Below are positions 22,791-32,339 of a DNA stretch of 64,000 bases, one piece after another. Source of the DNA: Anaspis maculata (Eukaryota > Arthropoda > Insecta > Coleoptera > Scraptiidae). Each line of letters opens with the position of its first letter. Position 1 is the stretch's first letter. Where the stretch lies: contig OX421964.1 of assembly GCA_949128115.1 (NCBI GenBank), positions 3,224,001 through 3,288,000 on the forward strand. The letters are read 5' to 3'. Under the pieces are notes generated by a model, which saw nothing but the letters and a program-made list of their open reading frames with translations, was not told where the DNA came from and did no database searches. Made by a program: the position numbers and the translations under genes.

Positions 22791-23411
22791 ATGCGCGGTC
22801 CGCTTCACCTCGTGATAACGTTATCGCCTTGTTTTTGGTCTTGACAGTTCGGCGGTTCAAATTGTGTTTTGGTGGATAAAAGCATGCCCGATTCATTTAA
22901 AAACCACCAATCGTTGAATGTGCATCAACCATTTCTCGTCCAGTTCAGAAATTTGGTGGATTTCCGTCAAAATAAGATCCGAAATGTCAAACGAAAAAAG
23001 CGACATCAGTTTCAGCCAAAATCAAGTTCCCGGAGGGTATCTTGTGACATCACTCATAAACTGGATGAGGCAACCTATAGCCTATAGTACAACATAACGT
23101 CGACCAGCCTTGGCCCTATGCTACCGCAGACATTTTTGTAGATAATTTTATCCTCTAAAACTTCGTGCCTGAAAACTTTCTCCTACCTATCATAGTTTAC
23201 CCGTAAAACAGAAAAAAAGGCCGCGGCGCACGATAAATTTGATTTCTGGTCGTCTTCAAGGGGCCTTTTGAGGATGTTCCGCCAAGAGAATTTTGGAGAA
23301 CTTTTGGCTGGAATGTTCTCACATGATGTACTTTCGGATAAAGTTGGTCAGAAAAAGTTAAAATGAACTTGCCGGTTAAGATGAAAAATGTGGGTTAAGC
23401 TGCAGGCCTAA

Positions 23412-24177
23412 TATATCCGTTTCTCTTGACTTTGGTCGAGCACAGTCAAGCTTTTGGGTAATTATAGATTTACTACTCACGTCTGGGTAGAATAGTCGAC
23501 TTCTCGAGGAGGAATTCGCTTCAACGAGCGATATCCCGTTAACTAAAGCTAGACGCCGAGGGCGAAGCCCGAGGCTTCCAAGGCCACAAAGGCCGCGGCC
23601 TCGGCCGCGTCTCAATAAAACAACTCGTATATAACCTTCGAAAACGATGTATCAGCTGAAAAACTGCTTAGCAACCGGCAACTCGAACACTTCGCCTGAT
23701 GAGAGCACCAAGGACCCACTATACCAAATTTTGAATGACCCCGCCGTCGCGCCGCAAACCGCCTTTTGGCGCTGGATTATAATTATTATTATGGAAATTC
23801 CTGGCTGCTGTCTGAACAACGAACATGGGTGTAATAAGTACTGTAAATGGTGTGCCTGTATGGTGTGCGGTGTGACTGGTATGCGGTGTGCCCTTAACGT
23901 GTGTAATTCACAGTTATGTATGACTTCTTAAATGAAGTTAGCGTGCTCGCATGATGGCGACAGTTGTTGACGATAATTGTCATGATGAGGGTGTTTAATT
24001 TGAATAACGACAGTGAAATGTTGCCCCGTGCAAACTTGAGCTGTGTGCTCCGGCACCGACACACACGAATGTCAGAGCCTCGATCGAAGGATTGCCTTTG
24101 CGTTTTCTCTAGCGTGTGCAGAAATTCTATAGTGCAAAGGGCAAAGCGTTTAGTTTCTTGTGGGTACTGGATATATG
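23412..24177 (+). other. Spacer with a weak cysteine-rich frame
   Basis: A 94-codon frame (23647-23931) ends in a cysteine-rich run including GCNKYCKWCACMVCG and RCALNVCNSQLC before a stop. This loosely echoes the CXC tail at 13938-14225 but the spacing is poorer and the upstream part is not recognisable. A GC-rich patch near 23550-23610 with GGCCGCGGCCTCGGCCGCG stands out from the AT-rich surroundings. No firm gene call. Confidence 0.35.
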
Positions 24178-24368
24178 CAGGGCTGGGCAAAATACTTCGA
24201 AAATGTATTGAAATATAAAATACTCGATCCAAGACAGTCGAAATACAAATTACGAACTACTTTCTGAAATGTCTTTGAAATATAAAATACAAGATATACG
24301 TATTTTGGAAAAGCAAGGGATTCAAAAATACAAATTATTTATTTCAAAATACCAAATACATACCTAAT
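24178..24368. mobile_element. hAT-like terminus with AAATAC repeats
   Basis: Begins CAGGGCTGGGCAAAATACTT, followed by many AAATAC/GTATTT motifs. CAGGGCTGGGC is a frequent terminus of non-autonomous hAT elements in insects. A second, differently diverged copy begins at 41602. I did not find the opposite TIR within several hundred bases, so it is truncated or very diverged. Confidence 0.5.
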
Positions 24369-25290
24369 CATTCCAGCGACTTTATTGGAAAAGCCCGTGA
24401 AATGGAGTGTAGAGGTTTTAATGGAAACATCTTGTTGATGAAATCGCAATAGGAAGTCTCGTGAAAATCTCTAGAAGTCGCTGAAAATCTTGTAGAGAAA
24501 TATTTAGAAGTCCCTGGAAATCCCATGCAAATTTTTAAAAATTCTGTAGGAATCTTTGAAATTCCCTAGAAGTTCTCAGAAATCCTTGGAAATCTTCAGA
24601 GCTCTCGACTAATCTTGTAGAAAGCTTAGAAAATCTTGAAAATTCCCACGAAAACTTGAAAAAAATTCCTAGAAAATCCATGCAAATCTTCAGGAATTCT
24701 TGGAAATCCCGTAGAAATCTTGAGGAGTCCGTAAAAGTTCCGTAAAGATTTCTGGGGATCGCTCGAATTCTCGTGAAAATCATTGAAAGTCTCAAAAAAT
24801 TCTTATAACTAATGGTAATTTCCAGAAATCTTCCCTTTAGATTGACCGTAGAGATCCCCACGCAGATCATAAATCTCATACAAATGTCTGCTAATCCATA
24901 AAAACTCTTGCAAATTGTTGGAGATCTCGAAGAAATCTCTGGAAATCCCTGAAAATCTTGTAGAAATAATAACAGATCTAGAAATCATACAGAAATCTTT
25001 AGAACGCATCAGAAATTCTCAAGAATATTCAGCAGTCTCGCAGGACTCTTTGAAAATTCCTAGTAATCCTGTAAAAAACTATAGAAATCCCCACAAATCT
25101 AGTAGGAATTTTTTTAAATACCTGGAAACTCAGTGAAAATCCCCAAATATCCATAGAAATTCTCACATATTCTCAGAATTTCTTTGACATCTGTTACTCA
25201 TCTTTAGAAATCCTTGAGATCTCGTAGAGATCCCTGGAGAGTCTTGAGAAACACCTATAAATTCTCACATGAATACTCAGAAACTCTGTA
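24369..25290. repeat. Degenerate AGAAATC repeat field, first part
   Basis: A loose tandem of about 20-bp units around AGAAATCCCTGGAAATCTT. The short frames on both strands (for example 24535-24879 on the minus strand) are compositional artefacts rich in Phe, Ser and Arg. Confidence 0.8.
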
Positions 25291-25745
25291 GAAATCCCTG
25301 GTAATCCCGTAATAGGTGGTATAGTGTGTGGTTAGTACAGAAAAGTGCCATATTCCTGGCCGACAACGGGATCCTGCAGTCGCCGAGGCGTCAGCCGAGG
25401 TCTGCAACCGGCGGAGGCCTGGAAGTCACTTTCTGTACGAACAGCACATACTATTTTTTAGCCGATTCAATGAGGTAGTTAGGTACACCTATCAAAATGA
25501 TAAATTTTAAAGCCATGCATTTCATTCAATTCACTAATGATATTGATCTATTAAAGTATCTGAAGCTTTCTTCTTGGCCGGCGGCCAGAAAATATCCAGT
25601 ATTCCTGGCGACCAAACAGTTTTTCCTCATACTGCTATTTTCCGTTAATGGGGTCACTAAAGCAATCGTTCATTTTGTGGCCTGATAGTAGGCTAGAAAA
25701 TCACTTCCTTTTGTCTGATCGGCTAAAAAAATCTTTGCAGATACT
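25291..25745. other. Unique island within the repeat field
   Basis: About 450 bp lacking the AGAAATC texture, including CGGGATCCTGCAGTCGCCG and two related phrases, CCATATTCCTGGCCGAC near 25350 and CCAGTATTCCTGGCGACC near 25596. Probably an inserted, diverged element. No TIRs recognised. Confidence 0.4.
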
Positions 25746-26960
25746 TATTCAAAGATCAAAGTTATGAAAAATTCAATAAAAACCTTCGGAAATTTCTAGA
25801 ATCCCATACAAATGTTCAGAAATCCCATCAGAATGTTCATTTTTTTGTGAGAACTTCCAGAAATATCTAGAAACCTTGTTGAAGTTTTTCGGGAGCCTTA
25901 TGAATTTTCAGAAATCTCGTAAAAAATCTTCAGTAATCTGAAACAATCTTGTCGAAATCTGTGGAAATACCTACAAAATTCGTAGAAATATTCAAAAATC
26001 CCTGAGAATTTCAAACAAATCTCCAGAAACCCCTAGAGATCCCGTAGGATTCCTAAAAAATCCCAAGAAATTCTCATAAGAATCCTCAGAAATCTCATGA
26101 ATATTTTTGAAAGCCTGAAACATCTTCAAAGATCTCGTAGAAATCTCAAGTAATCCCCAGAAATCGAATATTTACAAGTCTTAAATAATTCTTAGAAATT
26201 CCGTTGAAATACGTAATGATAAATCTATAGAAATGTTTGGTAGTCCCCAAAAATCTTCAGAAATCCCTACAGAATCTATTTAGTAAAAATTCTTTCCTGG
26301 AAATACCGTGGAAATCTCTGAAAATCTATAGAAACTCTGAGGAATCATTAGAAATTTTATAAGATTGTTGATAATTTTTATATTTTGAGAAATTCCATAT
26401 GAATCTCCAGGAAGCCCGTGAGAATCTGTATAAACCTCTCTAGTTCTGGTAAAGTTCTTTGGAAATCCCTCGAATTTCCGTACAAAATCTTTAGAAAGCC
26501 CTAGAAAATCTCGAAAATTCTCAGAATTCTGGTAGAAATCTGTAGAATATCCGAAAAATCTCGTTTCCCAATATCGGAAATTTCCTTCCCCAAGAATCCT
26601 GTAGAGATCTCTAAAACTCCCTGAAAGTCTTTTGAAATTATTGTTACGAGCGGCGATCCCGTACATATTGGTAAACACTCGATCTTTCTGGATCCTTCCA
26701 TCCATTAGATTTCAGTGTAGAAGTGTGAAATGTTCTGGTGCATTCCAGAGCGCGCGTTTACGTGGAACCGAATGGGGAGACTTCGATGCTCGATCGAGAA
26801 ACATCTGTCCATTTTGGCGGAGGCGCCATTCCAGAACCCGGCAGAATCATACGGGTAACGTGTGTGATTATTCAGGAATGGTCTAGAAACCGCATTATGC
26901 CGGGCCACTATGAAATTTGCTGGAAGTAGACAGTAAGTTCGGGAACACTATTCGGAGGCC

Positions 26961-26969
26961 TTATATAAG
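26961..26969 (+). promoter_or_regulatory. LTR TATA box
   Basis: TTATATAAGG about 200 bp before the LTR end, followed within 20 bp by TCATCAGCCGGCAGCTCAG, a plausible initiator region. This is the likely transcription start signal of the solo LTR. Confidence 0.7.
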
Positions 26970-27094
26970 GCATCATCAGCCGGCAGCTCAGGGCAGTATT
27001 GAATTGGAAGAGACAGCGAGCGGATAAGCGAGCGATAATCACAGGGATATTCCAAGTAGATAATTGTTGGCATTTATTGATTGTAGTACGCATA

Positions 27095-27100
27095 AATAAA
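27095..27100 (+). promoter_or_regulatory. LTR polyadenylation signal
   Basis: AATAAA followed by a GTGTGTGTT-type GU-rich tract, the usual downstream element, before the LTR end. Confidence 0.65.
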
Positions 27101-28850
27101 CAGTGTGTGTTTTAAATCGATCGTCTCAATTATATTCGAACCCGTACGCGAGATATCGTAACATTATTATAAATTCCTACTGATCTTGTAGAAATCTTTG
27201 AGAATCCTTCCATAAAAAAAGTTCCATAAAACCCTCCAGAAATGCCTTAAAATTTTATACAAATCTTTGGGAATCCTTAGAAATCTTGTATGAATCGTAA
27301 GAACCTGGAAATTCTCAGAAATCTTTTAAATTCTGTAGAAACCGTCAAAGCCGTAGAAATGCCATACTAATAATAAATCTCAGCCCGTAGAAATCCTTAG
27401 AACAATAGAAATCACATACACAATCATGTTCAATTCCAGAACCCCCTAGAAATTTTCAAGAATCCTTGGAGATCCCTGGATACCCCGCATAAAAATTCGG
27501 AAATCAGTCCCTGGAACTACTTCAAAGATCCCGTAGAAATGTCAAGTGATCCCCAGAAATCTCATACAATTCTCCATTAATTCCTAGAAATTCCGTTACA
27601 ATAAGGAGAAATCCATAGGGATGTTTGGTAGTCCCTGAAAATCTTAAGAAGTCTACAGAATCTAGTAAAAATTCTTGCGAATATCTGGAAATCCCGTGGA
27701 AATCTCTGAAAATCTATAGAAACTCTAAGTAATCATTAGAAATTTTCAGAAATTCCATACGAATCTCCGGGAAGCCCGTGAAAATCTGTATAAGTCTCTC
27801 TAGTTCTGATAAAAATCTTTGGAAATCCCTCGAATTTCCGTACAAAATCTTCAGAAAGCCCTAGAAAATCTCGAAAACTCCCAGAAATTTGGTATTAATC
27901 GCTAGAATCCCTGAAAATCTTGTATAAATAGCCACAGTCTTTGTAAATTTTATGGAAATTTCCAAGAATCCTGTAAATATCTCTAGAACTCCCTGGAAGT
28001 CTTTAGAAATTATTAGAAATTCCTACCGATCTTGTAGAAATCTTCAAGAATCCTTTAAATTTCCATAAAACCCTCCAGAATTGCTTAAAAATTTCATACA
28101 AATCTCTGGAAATCCTTAGAAATTTTGTATAAATCGTAAGAACCCAGAAATTCTCAGAAATATTCAAAATTCTGTAGAAACCTTTTAAGCAGTAGAAATC
28201 CCATACTAATAATGAATCTCAGCCCGTAGAAATCCTTAGAACAATAGAAATCACATACACAATAATGTTCAATCCCAGAAATCCCTAGAAATTCCCAAGA
28301 ATCCTTGGAAATCCCTGGATACCCCGCATAAAAATTTAGAAATCCCTAGAAATCTCAAAAAAATCCTTAGGGTGGTCCCTTAGAAATCTTAAGAGATCTC
28401 TAAAAATTCCACAAGGATCATCAAAAATCTCGTTAGTTTATTTATAAAACTCGTAGAAATCTCCAGATATCCCTCGAAATTCTTCAAAATTCTTGAAAAA
28501 TATCCAGGAGCCCCTAGAAATCTCACACAAATTTTTATAATTCCCTATTTTTTCCTTTAGAAATTTTAAACCTTCCAGAAATCCCTAGAAACCCTAGAAA
28601 TATCAAAAAATCCTCAGAAATCATTGGTAATCTTCAGAAGTTCTCAGAAATCTCTAGAATTCTCGTAGATATTCCTCTTAATCCTGAACAAATTTCCGTA
28701 AATCCCTAAAAATCTCGTAGTGATCCCGAGAAATCTCTAGAAATCTTCAGAAATTGACAGAAGTCTCATGGAAATTTCAGAAGAATCCTAAAAATTCTCT
28801 CCAGAAATTTTTAGAAATCTTATGGAGATCTTAAGATCAGCTCTTTACTT

Positions 28851-30450
28851 CATTTATCGAACAGCAGCTCGTGCAGTACGTGACAAGAAATGGTGAAATA
28901 TCGGCAATGATTTTTGACGGGAGCAAAATTTCGTGTAAGGTGTATCACATCGGATTTCTTCTATACCATTCATTTGGATTTGGCATCCTTCTCTGTCCCT
29001 CTCTTCCAATTCGCCAATCATATGTTCTTCCGTTGTCTTCTCATCACCATCAATTGCTCCCTCATACCGTTTCTCTCTAGATTGAGTTCGCTTTCACGCA
29101 TTCATCTCGCTTCCTCTTCTTTGTTTTTACTGATTTCGCGCAATGTTTCTTTTAAAATGTCGGTCTTGCTTATGGTTAATCTTATTCTCTCTCCGTTCTC
29201 ACTTTTCAATCTCTTTCCTGTTTTTTTCCTTTCTTGAAAACGATCATCTTTGATTTTTCTGCGTTTAAAATCAGGTTTCTTCTTCCTACTTCTCGAATCG
29301 TTTCATCATCATCTTCATTTCTTTTTGGTCTTCAGCCAAAAGAACTATGAAGTCTGCGTATGCCAATATCCAAATCTTCCACCTTCCAGTAATAACTTCT
29401 CCCTCCTGTCTCTTACCTCTATCGGCAAAATTGTCTGTGTCGTGTTGATCTGTTGCTTAGTTTGAATCCTGGTTTGGATGCACTCAACACATGTCTCACA
29501 TCCGTAAGTCCAGTACCTACCGGTCTGTATGATCTCTGACATCTGCTCTGTTCTGTATAATCGATTTTCACTTCATCGAATCGCTCCTCCAGTGTACGTA
29601 TTCAACTTTATATCTCCCCGTGTTCTTCCTGCAAATCTCTGATCAATTCCCTGTTTATCCTACCTAATTTTCTTCACATCTTCATCTTCAATGAGTCCGT
29701 TTCTTGTTGAGTCCTCCGTCCGTTTTCTTATATTACATTTTTGTTGGCGTTCATGTTCGTTGTATTTTCTTCCTTTTCTTCTTTCAACGCATCATCCTTT
29801 TTTATATTCCGACTGTTAGTTTGTTTATCTTAATTTCTTTTTCATTAGCCAGCGTTCAAGCTCATTCTATAGATTGATGATCGCAAGCCGTAGCCTTGAG
29901 GTAAACATAAGAAATTAGTCAGTTACTGTAGGTGCGTATCCACTATCCAGCCTTGACTCCTTTTCCCCTGGTTGATGGTGATTGGCTCATGCTCTTACGT
30001 TACGGTTACGGATTGCGTCGATCTATCGATTGGACTCAATCCAATCCGTATCACCTCTCCAGGCCGGTCGGACTCACCGAATCGCAATGTGATGCTTAGA
30101 TGCTTGATCAATCCATCCAAGGACTGAAGCCGCTGAGCGTATGACAACATTGTGACTTCGCCTGACCGCCAAATGCAGGAATATTAATACTTGGTGCCTA
30201 CATTGGTCTGCTCTTGACTTTTCCGCTTCCCCGCCTCCTGCCCACGCTGGCGGTTATCCTCTACACATTGTCGTATTGTTCGTATTGTCGCTTGCAATAT
30301 CTACTTGGAGAGGCTCACTCAAGGCCATCTGATAAGGTTCATTCGCTTATTATTGGATGGAGTCAGCCCTTACAAATTCTGACTTGGCTTCGCGTTGCTG
30401 CAGTCGGCCTTTGCCTCGACCGGAGCCGTTAGGTGTGCCACGTCACGTGC
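28851..30450 (-). pseudogene. Very degraded LINE reverse transcriptase
   Basis: On the minus strand, 29287-29371 reads ILAYADFIVLLAEDQKEMK, the remnant of a YADD catalytic box with one Asp codon deleted, followed in a shifted frame by LNAEKSKMIVFKKGKK (about 29265-29220). This order (YADD, LLAE, helix, LN..KSK..VF.KG) is standard for insect non-LTR reverse transcriptases. Sequence towards 28870 and 30450 is too decayed to align by eye, so the limits are approximate. Plus-strand frames here are shadows. Confidence 0.65.
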
Positions 30451-32339
30451 TATGTGGTCTTCTATAGAAGGCACTAATTTTTGAGCGAGCTTCCGCGTCA
30501 GTCGCAGGATGAAATTAAACTTTATAGATTTTCAGCTCGATGTTCGTTTTTCCTGTGTAATTTCATTCTAGATTTTGATTTTTAACCTCGTTTTCAACCT
30601 TTCAAACGCATGATAAGAATCGCCATTAAAATGTAATTACGGTAAAGAGCTACTTCAGTGAGTTGAGTATGATACTAATTGATATCTTATTATTATTATT
30701 ATTATTGTCAACACAAAACACCACCAACACAGCACCTGAATTGTGCGATTTGCGGGCGAAGAAAAGAGCCTCCCGGGAAAATCACTTCGTTTCGCGCTGT
30801 ATCAATTTTTGTTTCATAAATCTCATTATGTGCCCGGCGTACAACACAAAAGGACCAGATGTAATTAAGGAAAAGAGATTACGTCAATTACAATTCCCCA
30901 GAAAGCATTCGGAGTGGCACCTCTCCGCCGCAAAGTCCACGCATTTCGCTGAACCAAACCTCTTCATCATTATTACCACGCAACGCACGCATTTCTCTGC
31001 TCATCTCTCACAAAAGTTATTAATATTTTTTTAGCGAAAAAAAAAAAAAACACGAGACCATCAACAATGATGGATTTAGAATAAACAGACAGAATATGCG
31101 AATCTGCATAGTGAGCGATGCGATGAATCCATTGGTAACGAAAAATTTAATCCGGAGATGTGTCTCGGCGGATATAAATTCAGAGAGGTGAATGTAAATT
31201 TCATATACTTTTGAGCTTTTGCGCTTATTAGAGCTTCTGAAATGAGCCGGAGCTTTGCATGCGAATTTATTTCTGCTACTTAGCGTTCGTACAAAATAGT
31301 CGACAGCATAGTTATAATACTCATGATGCTTTCTGGCGCAGAGGGGTGGCATAAAGAATAATAAATTAATAAATAAAGAATAAAAACAAGTTTCATGTAG
31401 ATAAACCACCCATAACACTGCCAGATGAGCCTCGTTTCATCTTCACTGAACGGTGTAAAGTTCCCAAAACTGCAAAACCGTTTCGAGACATTGATATATG
31501 CTTTCAAAAAATTTGACCTACAAGATTCCGCGACTTGTTTTCTTAAAACAGGTTCTTGCTAAAATCAGGCCTCTCTTGCACTTCTTTTATTGTCACCCTG
31601 TATATCCTACATAAGGTCAACAATCAGGTGATTAAAGATGGGATCTGGTAGTCAAAAGTCAAAAGATTGCTCTATCGAACACCACACAAATTCTCAGAAT
31701 CGGGCAATTTGTTTTTCGAGATATCCCCATTTTTACCAGGGCAAAATTTCGGCGTGGTCCACTCCAATTCAGGACCAGTTTATATAAATATTATTCATTA
31801 TTTTATTATTAACTTATAAAACATGTAGGAACTCAGCGCAAAGGCAATTGGAAATCCTGTGTGAACATTACTGCTATCCACTGTCCTGGTGGTTGGCACT
31901 GCCCGCCATTACAAAAAAAATCGTCGTCATGTCTCCCGCGGGACTTCTCATAGTAGCATCCTACCTGCAACGTCTTTGAAGACTAGTCTCCAGGAACCCA
32001 TAGAAAATTTTCTTCAAATTTGGAATTAGGGTCGGGTATTTTCCACTGACATATAAAATAACTGCCGGCTGGAAGGCAAAAACTGTGGAAACGATTATTT
32101 TAAAAATTGTAACTATGGTATTTTCCAGACAAAGTTATCTAGAGATGAGACGACCGGCCCTTATAGAAAAAAATTAGAAATTAATTTGAAGGAAATTGAG
32201 ACCTGTGTTTTGGAAAATTTGAATTTTCCGGTAAAAACCTCAGATCTTTTCCCGAACCATTTTATTGTGAAAATCATCAATTCACTTTAATGCTTCACTT
32301 CAAGCTCCATCATTCGAGTCCAGTCTCAAAAACCCAGGC
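30451..32339. other. Spacer, no supported gene
   Basis: Contains a TAT microsatellite (about 30685-30706), several overlapping frames without domains (for example 30663-31034 on plus, 31020-31418 on minus) and a CACCCTGTATA motif near 31596 that could be one end of a CAGGG-type element. Confidence 0.45.

Larger units (their letters stand above)
22188..23112. mobile_element. Mutator-like (MULE) palindromic element, 925 bp
   Basis: The ends are CAAGGCTGGTCGACGTTATG and its reverse complement. The flanking 9-bp GCCCTATGC occurs at 22179-22187 and 23113-23121 and only once (as GCATAGGGC, 10493-10501) in the empty opposite arm. The halves are nearly identical over more than 400 bp and differ mainly in a central AT-rich spacer near 22620-22680. 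A 9-bp duplication with long TIRs is typical of Mutator-like elements. The duplicated frames of 73-79 codons in the two halves are the same DNA read from each arm and not separate genes. The high arm identity implies a young insertion or gene conversion between arms. Confidence 0.9.
8030..23408. mobile_element. Giant nested foldback element, about 15.4 kb
   Basis: The outer arms are inverted copies: 8030-8305 pairs with about 23131-23408, and 10469-10870 with about 21840-22187 plus 23113-23130. The ends read GGCCTGCAGCT at the left and its reverse complement at the right, flanked by TAA on both sides (8027-8029, 23409-23411), which suits a 3-bp TWA duplication as in PIF/Harbinger. Each arm carries an insertion the other lacks (8306-10468 on the left, 22188-23112 on the right). 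The loop contains a LINE relic, a second foldback element and a 5.8-kb palindromic element. No complete transposase was seen. The arms are certain. The status as one transposable unit is inferred from ends and flanks. Confidence 0.75.
26642..27163 (+). mobile_element. Solo LTR, Ty3/Gypsy-type
   Basis: 522 bp beginning TGTTACGAGCGGCGATCCC and ending GATATCGTAACA (TG...CA ends). TTAT flanks both sides (26638-26641, 27164-27167). The paralogous repeat unit near 28003-28025 has the empty site with a single TTAT. Inside are a TATA box, a cluster of probable start-region motifs and an AATAAA near the right, giving the expected U3-R-U5 polarity on the plus strand. No gag, pol or second LTR is present, so it is a recombination product. 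The 4-bp duplication fits Ty3/Gypsy but does not prove it. Confidence 0.92.
25746..28850. repeat. AGAAATC repeat field with about 857-bp tandem duplication
   Basis: The same roughly 20-bp texture continues. A higher period exists: the phrase near 26280 (TAGTAAAAATTCTT...) recurs near 27663, and GATCTTGTAGAAATCTT near 27182 recurs near 28030. After subtracting the LTR and its duplicated 4 bp, the period is about 857 bp. No gene. Confidence 0.8.

Noticed and set aside
22139..23087. Duplicated 72-79 codon proteins
   Set aside because: Mirror readings of the arms of the 925-bp Mutator-like element, in more than one frame, with no recognisable domain.
24535..26705. Frames of 100-141 codons in the AGAAATC field
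   Set aside because: Compositional by-products of a 20-bp degenerate repeat, present on both strands with Phe/Ser/Arg-rich sequence.
30663..31034. 123-codon frame with a leucine run as a signal peptide
   Set aside because: The leucine run comes from a TAT microsatellite, and the rest has no domain and is overlapped by other frames.
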